From Ruminococcus sp. HUN007 (lineage in GTDB: Bacteria > Bacillota > Clostridia > Oscillospirales > Ruminococcaceae): a DNA stretch of 64,000 nt. Made by a program: the position numbers and the translations under genes. How positions within the stretch are numbered: the stretch's first letter is position 1; every line of letters begins with the position of its first letter. This document shows positions 43,425 to 53,690 of the stretch, one piece after another. Below the pieces are notes generated by a model. It was not told where the DNA came from. It saw nothing but the letters and a program-made list of their open reading frames with translations, and made no database searches. The stretch spans positions 62,001-126,000 of the forward strand of contig NZ_JOOA01000002.1 of the NCBI RefSeq assembly GCF_000712055.1, read 5' to 3'.

Positions 43425-45530
43425 TTAAACGTGAGCAGCGTTTCTGCTGTCCGAAGCTTTATTTCTGTAAAGATCTTTCATACCGGCCGTAGTTGCGCAT
43501 ATGATCCTGTCAAGTACAATAAGCATTGAAGGAAGAACGGTAAGTACAACCAAAGTACTTATAACGGCACCTCTTGAAAGAAGAACTGTGATAGAACTGA
43601 TCATATCGATATCGGAACAAAGACCTACGCCGAATGTTGCAGCAAAAAGGCTTGTACCGCTGATAATTACAGGTTTTATTGATGAACGGTGAGCTTTTCG
43701 TACAGCTTCATATTTATCATTGCCTTTCAGTCTGTATTCCTGATATTTGCTGGTCATAAGTATTGCATAATCGACTGTTGCGCCAAGCTGGATCGTTCCG
43801 ATAACTATGCTTGCAACGAAAGGAAGGGGAGTATGCATGTAATACGGGAATGACATATTAATGCAGATCGCAAATTCAATAACACTGACAAGGATCACCG
43901 GTATCGAAAGTGACTTGAAAACGATCATGACAATAATGAAGATCGCTGCAATTGATACGATATTAACTATTGTGATGTCCACGTCAGTAACGTCCGCAAG
44001 ATCTCTTGTGAGCGGTGCTTCACCAACTATGAGTGAATCCTTGCTGTATGATTTAAGTATCTCGTTTACTTTACCTATCTGATCATTTGCTTCAGTTGTA
44101 GCCGTTTTGTAGTTCGAGCTTATAAGTTCGAGTTCGTAGTTTTCGCTTTTGAGTTTTCCGCGTATATCTTCAGGAATTGCCGAATCAGGTACAGCCGGTC
44201 CTACTAATGAATCAAGACCGATAACCCAGTTTACACCTTCAACGTCCTTTATTTCATCCATCATCTGCTGTTTATCAGCTGCAGAAAGGCCGTTTTTAAG
44301 GAGCATCATGTAAACCGTATTCATATCAAAATCTTCCTCAAGCTTTTTGTTGGCTACCGCACTGTCAAGTGTTTCAGGAAGTGAACTGTCGATGTTATAA
44401 TAGAGTTCGTTGTTCTGGTTTCCGTAAAAACAAGGAACACATAACAGAGCAAATATCATAAGCCAGACTGTTGTATGCTTTGTAATGAAGTCTGAAACTT
44501 TATCAAGTGAAGGAATGAAAGGTTTGTGAGTTGTTTTGTCGATGCCTTTTTCAAAGCAGAGTATCATAGAAGGGAGGAGAGTAACGCAGCAGATAACCCC
44601 GATAACTACACCCTTCATCATAACTATACCAATGTTTTTGCCAAGAGCGAAAGTCATAAGCATAAGAGCTGCAAATCCGGCAACTGTTGTTACCGAACTG
44701 CCTGTTACAGAACGGAACGTATCTTCAATGGCCTTTGCCATAGCCTGTTCACTCGGATATTTCTTTCTTCTTTCCATGTAGCTGTTAAGAAGGAAGATCG
44801 AATAGTCCATTGTAACGCCAAGCTGAAGTACCGCTGACAGTGCAAGAGTTACATATGAGATCTCGCCGATAATAACGTTGCTTCCGAGATTATATATTAT
44901 CGCAGCACCTATACTTGAAAGAAAGAGCACCGGAACAAGGAATGAATCCATTGCCAGGCAGAGAACTATAAGTGAAAGTATAGCTGCTACTGCAATATAT
45001 GAAGGCATTTCCTTAAGGTATAATGACTTGATATCTGTAACGACACCGGACATACCGCTTATGAAGCACTGTTTTCCGGTTATTTTTCTCATTTCGGTAA
45101 CTGCATCCATTGTTTCATCTGATGAAGTGGTGTTATCGAAAAGAGCAACCATCATAGTGGAATCACCGTTAAAAAGAGCATCACGTATCTTAGACGGAAG
45201 CATGTTTTCAGGAACTGAGATATCAAAAATATCGTCGTACCAGATAACGCTGCTTACGTGATCAACGTTCTCGATCTTCTTTTTCAGCGTAACAACGTCT
45301 TTGTTATCCATGTTCTCCACAATGATCATGGAAAACGCGCCCGATTTGAATTCGTCAACCATAATGTCCTGACCTTTAACTGTTTCAAGTGTGTCAGGAA
45401 GATAGCTGAGTACATCGTAGTTTATTCTGGTTTTAACATACCCGAATACTGAAGGTATAAGCAGAAGTACGTAAAACAGGATTATTAATCTACGGTGCTT
45501 TGCAATAAAATTACCAAAGCTCTGCAGCAT
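43425..45530 (-). CDS. MMPL/RND-family transporter
   Basis: 701 residues with two repeats of one helix, an extracellular domain and a five-helix bundle. The second-bundle motifs TMDYSIFLLNSYMERRK and, in the repeat, ATVDYAILMTSKYQEYR carry the Asp-Tyr pair used for proton relay in MMPL/HpnN-type pumps. It probably exports lipids or hydrophobic toxic compounds. GGAGG precedes ATG 45530. Its promoter overlaps a palindromic TetR-type operator, so it is likely induced when the divergent regulator releases DNA. Confidence 0.85.
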   Translation of the reverse strand: MLQSFGNFIAKHRRLIILFYVLLLIPSVFGYVKTRINYDVLSYLPDTLETVKGQDIMVDEFKSGAFSMIIVENMDNKDVVTLKKKIENVDHVSSVIWYDDIFDISVPENMLPSKIRDALFNGDSTMMVALFDNTTSSDETMDAVTEMRKITGKQCFISGMSGVVTDIKSLYLKEMPSYIAVAAILSLIVLCLAMDSFLVPVLFLSSIGAAIIYNLGSNVIIGEISYVTLALSAVLQLGVTMDYSIFLLNSYMERRKKYPSEQAMAKAIEDTFRSVTGSSVTTVAGFAALMLMTFALGKNIGIVMMKGVVIGVICCVTLLPSMILCFEKGIDKTTHKPFIPSLDKVSDFITKHTTVWLMIFALLCVPCFYGNQNNELYYNIDSSLPETLDSAVANKKLEEDFDMNTVYMMLLKNGLSAADKQQMMDEIKDVEGVNWVIGLDSLVGPAVPDSAIPEDIRGKLKSENYELELISSNYKTATTEANDQIGKVNEILKSYSKDSLIVGEAPLTRDLADVTDVDITIVNIVSIAAIFIIVMIVFKSLSIPVILVSVIEFAICINMSFPYYMHTPLPFVASIVIGTIQLGATVDYAILMTSKYQEYRLKGNDKYEAVRKAHRSSIKPVIISGTSLFAATFGVGLCSDIDMISSITVLLSRGAVISTLVVLTVLPSMLIVLDRIICATTAGMKDLYRNKASDSRNAAHV

Positions 45531-45592
45531 TTCAATTACCTCCGTTTTTTTGTTTTGTAATAGAGTAATTTTTATATATCTCTTTGAATTAT

Positions 45593-45621
45593 ATTATATT
45601 TCAAAACTGACCATCAGTCAA
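45593..45621 (-). promoter_or_regulatory. Promoter of the MMPL operon
   Basis: Minus strand TTGACT (45621-45616), 17-base spacer, TATAAT (45598-45593). The -35 lies inside the operator at 45608-45620. Confidence 0.8.
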
Positions 45622-45653
45622 TATCTTTTAGTAAGAAAAATGACCGTTGGTCA
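45608..45653. promoter_or_regulatory. Two TetR-type operators in the divergent region
   Basis: TGACCATCAGTCA (45608-45620) and TGACCGTTGGTCA (45641-45653) are two 13-base palindromes with the same TGAC...GTCA arms and centres 33 bases apart, about three helical turns. The first covers the -35 of the MMPL promoter. A looser TGTCAG...CTGACA pair lies at 45780-45798. Confidence 0.75.
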
Positions 45654-45718
45654 GAATATTGTCAATATTCTACATAGGCAGTGAATATTCTGGCCTTTAT
45701 TTGTGCAGTATAGCCATA

Positions 45719-45747
45719 TTGACAGTGATGTAATTATATATTATACT
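45719..45747 (+). promoter_or_regulatory. Promoter of the tetR-type gene
   Basis: TTGACA (45719-45724), 17-base spacer, TATACT (45742-45747). Confidence 0.75.
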
Positions 45748-45860
45748 TATTTAAGAACAAACTATGTTCAATAGTTTACTGTCAGGCCCCATCTGACACG
45801 ATTAGTACAGAATGTAACTGCAAACCGCATTCTGAATATTATACCGAAGGTGTTATTGTA

Positions 45861-46478
45861 ATGAGCAGAGTTGACGAAAAGAAACTGCAGAAAAGAAATT
45901 CGCTTCTTCAGACTGCATTTGAGCTTTTTACAACAAAAGGCGTTGGAAATACTTCAATTTCAGACATTGCTGACCGTGCCGGTGTAGCTAAAGGGACTTT
46001 CTATCTGTATTTCAGAGATAAGATAGATATAAAAAACAAGCTTATCGGACACAAAACGGAAAAACTCTTTGAAAAGGCTGTTGAAGCTCTTGAAAAAGAT
46101 CCTCAGAAAACTTTCACTGACAAGGTCATTTTCGTAGTAAACAACATAATAGATCAGCTGGTAGAAAACCAGGCACTGCTTCTGTTTATCAGCAAGAATC
46201 TCAGCTGGGGAATTTTCAAGAACCTTATAGATTCCGGCGAAAGCAGATCAGAGCAGGGAATAGCAGCAACCTACGAAAAGATCATGTCGGAAGAAGGCGA
46301 CAATATTGAATCACCTGAAATAATGTTCTATATGATCTGTGAATTTGTAAGTTCCGTGTCGTATTCACCGATCCTTTACAAGGAGCCGGTACTTATCGAT
46401 GAACTGAAACCGCATATATTCAGAACTATCCGCAATATAATCGCTCAGTATCAGAAAGTTCCTGACAAATGTGAGTAA
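45861..46478 (+). CDS. TetR-family transcriptional regulator
   Basis: 205 residues. The N-terminal helix-turn-helix reads LQTAFELFTTKGVGNTSISD followed by IADRAGVAKGTFYLYFRDK, the canonical TetR signature. The C-terminal ligand-binding half is all-helical and unrelated to named members. It is divergent from the MMPL-repeat-protein operon, with matching palindromic operators in between, so it very probably represses that operon and responds to a compound the pump exports. Confidence 0.9.
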   Translation: MSRVDEKKLQKRNSLLQTAFELFTTKGVGNTSISDIADRAGVAKGTFYLYFRDKIDIKNKLIGHKTEKLFEKAVEALEKDPQKTFTDKVIFVVNNIIDQLVENQALLLFISKNLSWGIFKNLIDSGESRSEQGIAATYEKIMSEEGDNIESPEIMFYMICEFVSSVSYSPILYKEPVLIDELKPHIFRTIRNIIAQYQKVPDKCE

Positions 46479-46532
46479 TACGGAATTAACCGTCAGGTAA
46501 AATAAAAGGGATGGTTAAAAAACTCTCCGAAA

Positions 46533-46587
46533 ACAAACCCGCCTATCCGGACCCACGTATTTACGTGAGCAGGATAGGCGGGTTTGT
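46533..46587. terminator. Terminator between TetR and ABC genes
   Basis: ACAAACCCGCCTATCC (46533-46548) pairs perfectly with GGATAGGCGGGTTTGT (46572-46587), with an inner CACGTA/TACGTG stem. Confidence 0.8.
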
Positions 46588-46617
46588 CTGTGTTAAAGAC
46601 TTTTTAATTTTCCTTTA

Positions 46618-49204
46618 TTATTTTAGCTCGAAAGCTCCTGTATAGAGTCTGTAGTATGTTCCGCGTGCAGCGATAAGCTGTTCATGATTACCGCGTTCAA
46701 TTATACGTCCCTGTTCCATAACAAGAATAAGATCAGAATTTCTGATAGTTGAAAGCCTGTGAGCAATAACAAATACCGTACGTCCCTTCATAAGGGCATC
46801 CATACCTTTCTGAACTATAACTTCCGTTCTGGTATCGATCGAACTTGTAGCTTCATCGAGGATCATTAAAGGAGGATCCGCAATTGCTGCACGAGCAATT
46901 GAGATAAGCTGTCTCTGGCCCTGTGAAAGATCAGAACCGTCGCCCTTGATAACTGTATTATATCCTTCAGGCAGCATTCTGATAAAATCATCTGCATTGG
47001 CTAGACGGGCAGCAGCGATGCATTCTTCGTCAGTGGCATCCAGCTTACCGTAACGGATATTATCCATTACAGTACCTGTGAAAAGATTTACTTCCTGAAG
47101 TACAACTCCGAGAGAGCGCCTTAAGTCATTTTTTCTGATCTTTTCAATATTGATGTCATCGTAGCGGATCTTACCGTCCTGAATATCATAGAACCTGTTT
47201 ATGAGGTTCGTAATAGTTGTTTTACCTGCACCTGTAGATCCGACAAGAGCAATTTTCTGACCGGTATGAGCAGCAAGTGAAATATCATGAAGAACAGTCT
47301 TTTCAGGGACATAACCAAAATCGACATTTTCAAATATGATATTTCCCTGAAGAGGAGTATACGTAACAGATCCGTTGCTGTGTTTATGTTTCCATGCCCA
47401 CATTCCGGTTCTTACTGTACTTTCAGTTAAATATCCGTTTTCTGTTTACGGCATTTACAAGCTCAACATAACCTTCATCCTGTTCAGATGGTTCATCAAG
47501 TACGCGGAATACTCTGTCTGCTCCGGCAAGCGCCATAGCTACAGCGTTTATCTGCTGTGACACCTGCGAAATATTCTGGCAGAACTGTCTTGTCATATTG
47601 AGATAAGTAATGATAACAGGTATGGTGAGAAGCTTTTCACCTTCGGTAATTGCTCTGACAGAAGGATTGATCCAGCCGTTCAGCGCAAATACACCACCGA
47701 CAAAAGCTACAAGTACATAAAGAATATTACCTATATTACCCATGATAGGCATAAGAATATTGGCAAATTTATTTGCACTTCTCGCATCCTCAAAAAGCTG
47801 TTCATTCAGTCTGTCGAAATCTTTTTTTGAAATATCTTCATGACAGAAAACCTTAACTACTTTCTGCCCGTGGATCATTTCTTCAATAAAACCTTCAGTA
47901 CGTCCCAGGGACATCTGCTGCTGCATAAAGAAACGTGCTGAATTTCCTCCGACAATTTTGGTTACCATAAACATTGCGCAGACACCAATTCCGACAGTAA
48001 GTGTCAGCCACAGACTGTAATAAAGCATTACACAAAGAAGTACAGTAATAGTAATAGCTGATGAAATAACATTAGGAAGTGCCTGTGAAAGAAGCTGTCT
48101 GAGAGTATCAATGTCGTTTGTGTAATAAGACATGATATCACCGTGGTTATGAGTATCAAAATACTTTATCGGAAGGCTCTGCATTTTAGCAAATACCTTT
48201 TTACGAAGTCTGTAAAGAAAGCCCTGAGTAATTACAGCAGTAAGTCTTGTCTGAAGGAAAGAACCTGCAAGACCGATAATAAAAATTACGATCATGGCAG
48301 CTAAAGTCTTTATGATCTGAGGGCGAAGTGATCTGTAAACTTCGACAAACTGGGATTTCTCAGTATAATGATTAACTGAGATAGTATTAAGTCCGTCAGT
48401 AATAATTGATGCGATCCTTTCAGTAAAGACAGAAGGCGCGGCGCCGACAAAAGATACAACAACCATGCAGATTATTACGAGGGTAAGTGCACTCCTGTAT
48501 TCTTCGAAAAGCATGGAAATGAGCCTTTTAAGAGTACCCTTGTCAATTTTCGGTCTTGGTCCGCCTTTCGGGCCGCCCATTCTTCCCATACCCTGAGCTC
48601 CGCCCGGTTTTCTTCCGGGAGGCCCGCCCTGAACACCCGGCGGAGGACCTCCGGCTCTTCTGTTTTCCGGTCCTCCGGATTTACCGTTCTGAATACCGCC
48701 CGGAACTCCGGCTGGAGGTCCGCCGGCTCTTACTGGGGCAGCCTGTGATGACTGAAGCTGAACGGACGGTCTGACAGGTCTTCCGTTCTGATCGAGCTGT
48801 ACAGAAGGGGAGACTGGTCTTCCGTTCTGCATCTGACGAGCCAGAGCAGCATTGATAGCAGCCTGCCTCTGCGCTGCAAAAGCAGCTGTGGGACTGGAAG
48901 CAGTATTACTCTGTACCGGTCTGCCGTACTGGTCTAACTGAACAGATGGTGAAACAGGCCTTCCGTTACGGTCAAGCTGAACAGATGGTGTAACCGGTCT
49001 TCCGTTCTGGTCAAGCTGAACTGAAGATGGCACGGGTCTTCCGTTCTGATCAAGCTGAACGGAAGGTGAAACGGGTCTTCTGTTCTGTACAGAATTAATA
49101 TACGCCTGTCTCTGCGCTGCGAAAGCAGCTGTAGGGCTCTGATTCTGGGAAGGCTGTCCATTCGGACCGGTAACGGCAGTTCCTCTGTAATAATTATTAT
49201 CCAT
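46618..49204 (-). CDS. ABC exporter (permease-ATPase) with repetitive N-terminal extension, frameshifted
   Basis: The first frame covers 49204-47423 (membrane part). After VELVNAV it turns to RKRIFN and stops. The second frame supplies TENGYLTESTVRTGMWAWK and the ATPase with VGSTGAGKTT (Walker A), LSQGQRQLISIARA (signature) and MILDEATSSID (Walker B), ending at 46618. Removing one A near 47445 restores 861 residues. Unusually, the first ~200 residues are cytosolic low-complexity sequence: five or six units of the type NGRPVxPSVQLDQ, two AAFAAQRQAxIN units, then a Gly/Pro-rich stretch. The ribosome site AAGGAGG lies inside the end of the partner gene (8-base overlap), so the two form one heterodimeric multidrug-type exporter. 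Confidence 0.8.
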
Positions 49205-50936
49205 TTAAACTGCCTCCTTTCACCTGTGATTCATATACTTCACGGTAGATCATACTCTTTCCGAGAAGCTCTTCATGGGTACCGAATGATTCAATTCGTC
49301 CGTTATCCATTACAATTATAAAATCACAGTCCTGAACAGAAGAGATCCTCTGAGCAATGATGATCTTTGTAGTATTAGGAATAGCAGTTCTGAAAGCCTG
49401 TTTAAGAAGGGCGTCTGTTCTGGTATCAACAGCACTGGTCGAGTCATCCAGAATAAGTACCTTAGGTCTTTTAAGGATCGCTCTTGCAATACAGAGTCTC
49501 TGTTTCTGTCCGCCTGAAACGTTAGTACCGCCCTGCTCGATATAGGTATCGTAGCGGTCTGGCATTCGTTCAATAAATTCGTCAGCCATTGCAAGCCGGC
49601 ATGCAGCAATGATCTCAGTATCAGTAGCATCAGGATTTCCCCAGCGAAGGTTATCCTTGATAGTACCGGAGAAAAGCACATTTTTCTGAAGTACTACAGA
49701 AACTGCATTTCGGAGTGTCTCAAGATCATAATCCCTGACGTCATGACCGCCGACAAGAACACGACCCTTTGTTACATCATAAAGACGTGAAATAAGATTT
49801 ACAAGAGTCGTTTTTGATGAACCGGTTCCGCCGATTATACCGATCGTCTGACCAGTCATTATTTTTAAATTTATGTTTTCAAGAGCATATCCTGAACTCT
49901 TTTCATAACGGAATGACACATTTTCAAATTCGACCTGACCGTTCGGAACGTTCATAACAGGTGATGAAGGATTTGTAATGTCGCTTTCCTCTCTGAGAAC
50001 TTCAGCCACACGGTTGGCAGCTTCGATTGACAGAGTAACCATTACGAAGATCATTGATACCATCATAAGACTTATAAGTATCTGTATGGAGTACACAAGC
50101 ATACCTGAAAGGGTACCGATCTTGATAACAGCACCGTTTTCGGAAATGATGAGCTTTGAGCAGAAGAATGATATGAATATGATAATAGTATAAATAGCAA
50201 GCTGCATGAAAGGTGTATTCAGAGCAATGAGTTTTTCAGCTCTTGTAAAGTCATCACAAACTTCCTTCGCAGCAGCATTGAATTTTTTCTTTTCATATTC
50301 TTCACGTACAAAAGATTTTACTACACGCATACCTTTAATGTTTTCCTGAACAGACTCATTGAGTTTATCATATTTTCTGAAAACACTGACAAAGATAGGA
50401 CGAACAACACTGATTATTTTAAAAAGAGCAAATCCGAGAAGAGGAATCACCACAGCAAAAATCAGAGAAAGCTTACCGCCGAGTTTTACTGACATCACAA
50501 AAGCAAAAATAAGCATAAACGGACACCGTACTGCAACTCTCGTAACCATCATGTATGCCATCTGAAGGTTATTAACGTCTGTTGTCATACGAGTAACAAG
50601 GCTTGAACTTGAAAACCTGTCTACATTTTTAAATGAAAAATCCTGTATTTTATAGTATAAGTCATGTCTGAGATTCTTGGCGAATCCGCAGCCTGCTTCG
50701 GCACAGTAATTACCGGACAAAACCCCGAATAAAAGTGAAACAAAGGCCATTAAAACAAGAATAAGGCCGTATTTCACAATAGTTCCCATATCACAGCCAC
50801 TTTGAATTCTATTAATAAGTGCAGCAATTTCCATAGGCAGCAGGCATTCAACGACTACTTCCAGTGAAACAAAAAATGGTGTGAGCAGCGTGGCTTTTTT
50901 GTATTCTCTGACACACCCGAGCAAGGTTTTGATCAT
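49197..50936 (-). CDS. ABC exporter half-transporter (permease-ATPase)
   Basis: 579 residues, the normal size for a fused permease-ATPase half. Six membrane helices (about 1-310) are followed by an ATPase with GIIGGTGSSKTTLVNL (Walker A), NVSGGQKQRLCIARAI (signature) and KVLILDDSTSAVD. The Walker B ends Asp-Asp, where the usual catalytic Glu would be; this is common in one half of asymmetric heterodimers (as in TM287/288-type exporters), so the partner probably hydrolyses ATP. First gene of the pair; its stop overlaps the next start. Confidence 0.9.
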   Translation of the reverse strand: MIKTLLGCVREYKKATLLTPFFVSLEVVVECLLPMEIAALINRIQSGCDMGTIVKYGLILVLMAFVSLLFGVLSGNYCAEAGCGFAKNLRHDLYYKIQDFSFKNVDRFSSSSLVTRMTTDVNNLQMAYMMVTRVAVRCPFMLIFAFVMSVKLGGKLSLIFAVVIPLLGFALFKIISVVRPIFVSVFRKYDKLNESVQENIKGMRVVKSFVREEYEKKKFNAAAKEVCDDFTRAEKLIALNTPFMQLAIYTIIIFISFFCSKLIISENGAVIKIGTLSGMLVYSIQILISLMMVSMIFVMVTLSIEAANRVAEVLREESDITNPSSPVMNVPNGQVEFENVSFRYEKSSGYALENINLKIMTGQTIGIIGGTGSSKTTLVNLISRLYDVTKGRVLVGGHDVRDYDLETLRNAVSVVLQKNVLFSGTIKDNLRWGNPDATDTEIIAACRLAMADEFIERMPDRYDTYIEQGGTNVSGGQKQRLCIARAILKRPKVLILDDSTSAVDTRTDALLKQAFRTAIPNTTKIIIAQRISSVQDCDFIIVMDNGRIESFGTHEELLGKSMIYREVYESQVKGGSLNG

Positions 50937-51270
50937 TCAAAAGATCCTTTCTGAAATAGTAAACTGTTCTCCAATAATCTAAAAACAGCATTAAACACAG
51001 CTGACATAAACTGCGCTTAACCCGCCTTTATCAGACGAAAAACTACACTTTCGTCCCCTAAAGTCACACAGATAATATTATAACACTTTAACCGAAATAT
51101 GTCAACAGCATATTTTTTTTTAAAAAATTAGTGACAAATCACTTTATATATGTTATCATATGATGTAGACTATTAAAAAATGATTGAAGGAATACCGAAA
51201 CACTGTGTGTAAAGTCTTCTTGCTTTACAAATGTTTTTCATCAGGAATTCCTCAGGAAAGAGGTTAGCAA
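50937..51270. other. Divergent intergenic region between ABC operon and uppP
   Basis: It holds the ABC promoter (51077-51105), a hairpin in the ABC leader (GACGAAA 51034-51040 facing TTTCGTC 51049-51055), a possible weak uppP promoter (GTGACA 51131-51136, 17 bases, TATCAT 51154-51159) and a hairpin in the uppP leader (TGTAAAG 51208-51214 facing CTTTACA 51223-51229, followed by AATGTTTTT). No ORF is supported. Confidence 0.5.
51077..51105 (-). promoter_or_regulatory. Promoter of the ABC exporter operon
   Basis: Minus strand TTGACA (51105-51100), 17-base spacer, TATAAT (51082-51077): a near-consensus sigma-A promoter. Confidence 0.85.
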
Positions 51271-52102
51271 ATGTCATTTATCGAGATCCTCAAAGCAGTT
51301 TTTTTTCGGAATTGTTGAAGGAATTACTGAGTGGCTGCCGGTAAGCAGTACCGGCCATCTGATCCTGCTTGATGAATTCATCAGGCTGAATGAATCAGAA
51401 GAATTCAAAAGCATGTTTGATGTCGTGATACAGCTCGGCGCTATTATGGCGGTAGTTGTACTGTACTGGAAGGAAATATTTCCTTTTTCGTTTAAAGAAA
51501 AGCCTGTGATCAAAAAGGATATTTTTGTTCTCTGGTTCAAGATACTTGCAGCATGTATTCCAGCTGCTGTTGTCGGACTTTTATGGGATGATGTTTTTGA
51601 AAAATATTTCTACAATCTTCCTTCAGTAGCTACTGCACTTATCGTTGTAGGTATTGCATTTTTATTTGTAGAAAAAAAGAACAAGGGAAAAACACCAAGA
51701 GTAAACAGTCTTTCTGATATTACATTCAGAGACGCTTTACTGATTGGAATATTCCAGCTCCTTGCTGCAGTTTTTCCTGGAACTTCACGTTCCGGATCCA
51801 CAATTATGGGTGGTCTTGCAATAGGAATTTCAAGACCGGTCATAGCTGAATTTACTTTCTTTCTTGCAATTCCGGTCATGTTCGGAGCAAGTCTTCTTAA
51901 GATCGTAAAATTCGGTTTTGACTTTTCATCAGCGCAGGCTGTACTGCTCGCCGTTGCCATGATCGTCGCTTTTCTCGTATCAGTAATCGTAATTAAATTT
52001 CTTATGGGATACATCAAAAAGCACGATTTCAAAGTATTCGGTTGGTACAGAATCGCGCTTGGCGTTATAGTACTTCTTTATTTTGTATTCAGAAATCTCT
52101 GA
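51271..52102 (+). CDS. uppP: Undecaprenyl-diphosphatase, frameshifted in a T8 run
   Basis: AGAGG precedes ATG 51271, which gives MSFIEILKAVFF and then stops. The other frame continues GIVEGITEWLPVSSTGHLIL, the UppP/BacA signature, and later FPGTSRSGSTIMGG with the second catalytic motif. Dropping one T from the T8 run at 51299-51306 yields an uninterrupted 276-residue, eight-helix protein of normal length. The enzyme recycles the undecaprenyl carrier for cell-wall synthesis and is usually needed for growth, so a sequence error is the simplest reading. Confidence 0.9.
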
Positions 52103-52213
52103 TCAATTAAATAATCTCTGTAAATCCGGTCTGTCTGAATAGATGTCGGACCGAAAAAATACAGCTGATGACTGGTTTGTTTATGCATATTAAAACTGAA
52201 AGGGGATCATGCT

Positions 52214-53086
52214 ATGAAAATCGATAAATACAGAAGAAGGCAGATAACTGCACTTCTGTTACTGATCGTTATCATTGCTGCTATGGTAAACATGGTAAAA
52301 TGCACGGCAAAGGTTCTCCGTAACAAAGATAAACCAGGCGGACTCATCGAATCTTCCCGGTCTGAAAGCTCAGTTACTGAAGAAAAAGAAGAGTCTGAAC
52401 CGGAGGCAGAAGACCTCAGTTACTCTGAAATCCGTTCAACGCTCGAATTCAGACCTGAAGCTGAGCTTCCGCTAGAAAGCGTTCTTCTTGCACCTGATGA
52501 TGTATCTCTCATCAATGAAAAATATCTTGATGATGTCACCGTTATCGGCGATTCGATCTGCAAAGGCTATAGCGTCTACGGAAGACTGAAGGAGGACAAT
52601 GTTCTGGCAGTTGGATCCATCGGAGTCAGAAACGTTCTTGAAAGCAGTTTTACTTATCAGGGCTATGAACTAGGGATCACAGATATTCTTCAGAGAAAAA
52701 AGCCGAAATATATTTTTGTTTCACTCGGAATGAATGATATAAATATACGCACTGCAGAACAGTATTCTGAAGATTATAAGAAATTTATAAATGAGATAAG
52801 AAATGCATCTCCTGAATCCGTTGTTATAGCATGTGCAATAACGCCGGTATCAAGGCAGACCACATTTACTAAAAACGAAACTATAGATCAGTATAATGAA
52901 GCACTCAGAAAACTTGTTTTCGATCTTAAGGATGATAAAGTTTTTTATGTTAATGCAGCCAGATATCTGAAAGGCAGCGACAACTACCTGATTCAGGACT
53001 TCTCAAGCGGTGACGGTATCCATCTCGCTGCTGAAGCTTATGATCATCTGCTTACTTATATGCTTGCTATGCTTGAATGGATTTAA
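52214..53086 (+). CDS. Membrane-anchored SGNH/GDSL hydrolase
   Basis: 290 residues. An N-terminal membrane helix (about 9-28) is followed by a Ser/Glu-rich linker. The SGNH fold has block I VIGDSICKGY (Ser 114), the Gly of block II, VSLGMNDINIR (Asn, block III) and DGIHLAAEAY (Asp-His, block V). It is probably an extracellular esterase, for example a polysaccharide or peptidoglycan deacetylase-like O-acetylesterase; the substrate is unknown. GGGG precedes ATG 52214. Co-transcribed with hpt, 25 bases downstream. Confidence 0.8.
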   Translation: MKIDKYRRRQITALLLLIVIIAAMVNMVKCTAKVLRNKDKPGGLIESSRSESSVTEEKEESEPEAEDLSYSEIRSTLEFRPEAELPLESVLLAPDDVSLINEKYLDDVTVIGDSICKGYSVYGRLKEDNVLAVGSIGVRNVLESSFTYQGYELGITDILQRKKPKYIFVSLGMNDINIRTAEQYSEDYKKFINEIRNASPESVVIACAITPVSRQTTFTKNETIDQYNEALRKLVFDLKDDKVFYVNAARYLKGSDNYLIQDFSSGDGIHLAAEAYDHLLTYMLAMLEWI

Positions 53087-53111
53087 TAAAATATAAAGGA
53101 AAGACGTTATT

Positions 53112-53615
53112 ATGAGGATAAAATGCCTTTTTACAAAAGATCAGATCTCAAAGAGAGTAAAAGAACTCGCTTCACAGATCTCACGCGATTATTCCGGTAC
53201 AGACGAGCTTATGGTTTTATGTGTGCTCAACGGTTCCATGTTCTTTGCAGCTGACCTTCTCAGGGAATTCAGAATGTCATGTCAGCTGAACTGTATAAAA
53301 GCCTGTGCAAATGAAAGCGGGAAAATCGAGCTTTCATACGGCGGCGATATAAACGTAACAGGAAAAGATGTACTTCTGATCGAAGATATTGTTGATTCCG
53401 GCATCACGCTTAAATCACTTATTGATATTTACAGCAGACAGGGGCCTAAATCAATTAAGGTCTGTACATTTCTCGACAAGAAAAAGCGCCGTATTGAAGA
53501 TGTTCAGGCTGATTACGCTGGATTTGAGATCGATGATTACTTTGTTGTCGGTTACGGTATGGACTATAACAGCAAATACCGTGAACTGCCGTACGTAGGA
53601 TACATAATCAGTTAA
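53112..53615 (+). CDS. hpt: Hypoxanthine phosphoribosyltransferase
   Basis: 167 residues, slightly short but complete. VLCVLNGSMFFAADLLRE binds pyrophosphate, VLLIEDIVDSGITL is the PRPP loop and DYFVVGYGMDYNSKYRELPY is the typical C-terminus. It salvages hypoxanthine and/or guanine to IMP/GMP, complementing the de novo operon at 15-23 kb. AAAGGAAAG lies 9 bases before ATG 53112. Confidence 0.95.
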   Translation: MRIKCLFTKDQISKRVKELASQISRDYSGTDELMVLCVLNGSMFFAADLLREFRMSCQLNCIKACANESGKIELSYGGDINVTGKDVLLIEDIVDSGITLKSLIDIYSRQGPKSIKVCTFLDKKKRRIEDVQADYAGFEIDDYFVVGYGMDYNSKYRELPYVGYIIS

Positions 53616-53626
53616 AACATAACAAA

Positions 53627-53675
53627 AACAGCTTCGCACCACATAACATGAGGTGCGAAGCTGTTTTATTTTAAG
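53627..53675. terminator. Bidirectional terminator between hpt and rubrerythrin genes
   Basis: AACAGCTTCGCACC (53627-53640) pairs with GGTGCGAAGCTGTT (53652-53665). TTATTTTA follows on plus, TTTTGTTATGTTTT on minus. Confidence 0.9.
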
Positions 53676-53690
53676 CTTTTACGGTTACGA

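Noticed and set aside
51600..52040. Antisense ORF over uppP
   Set aside because: Shadow of the hydrophobic uppP frame without start context or family resemblance.
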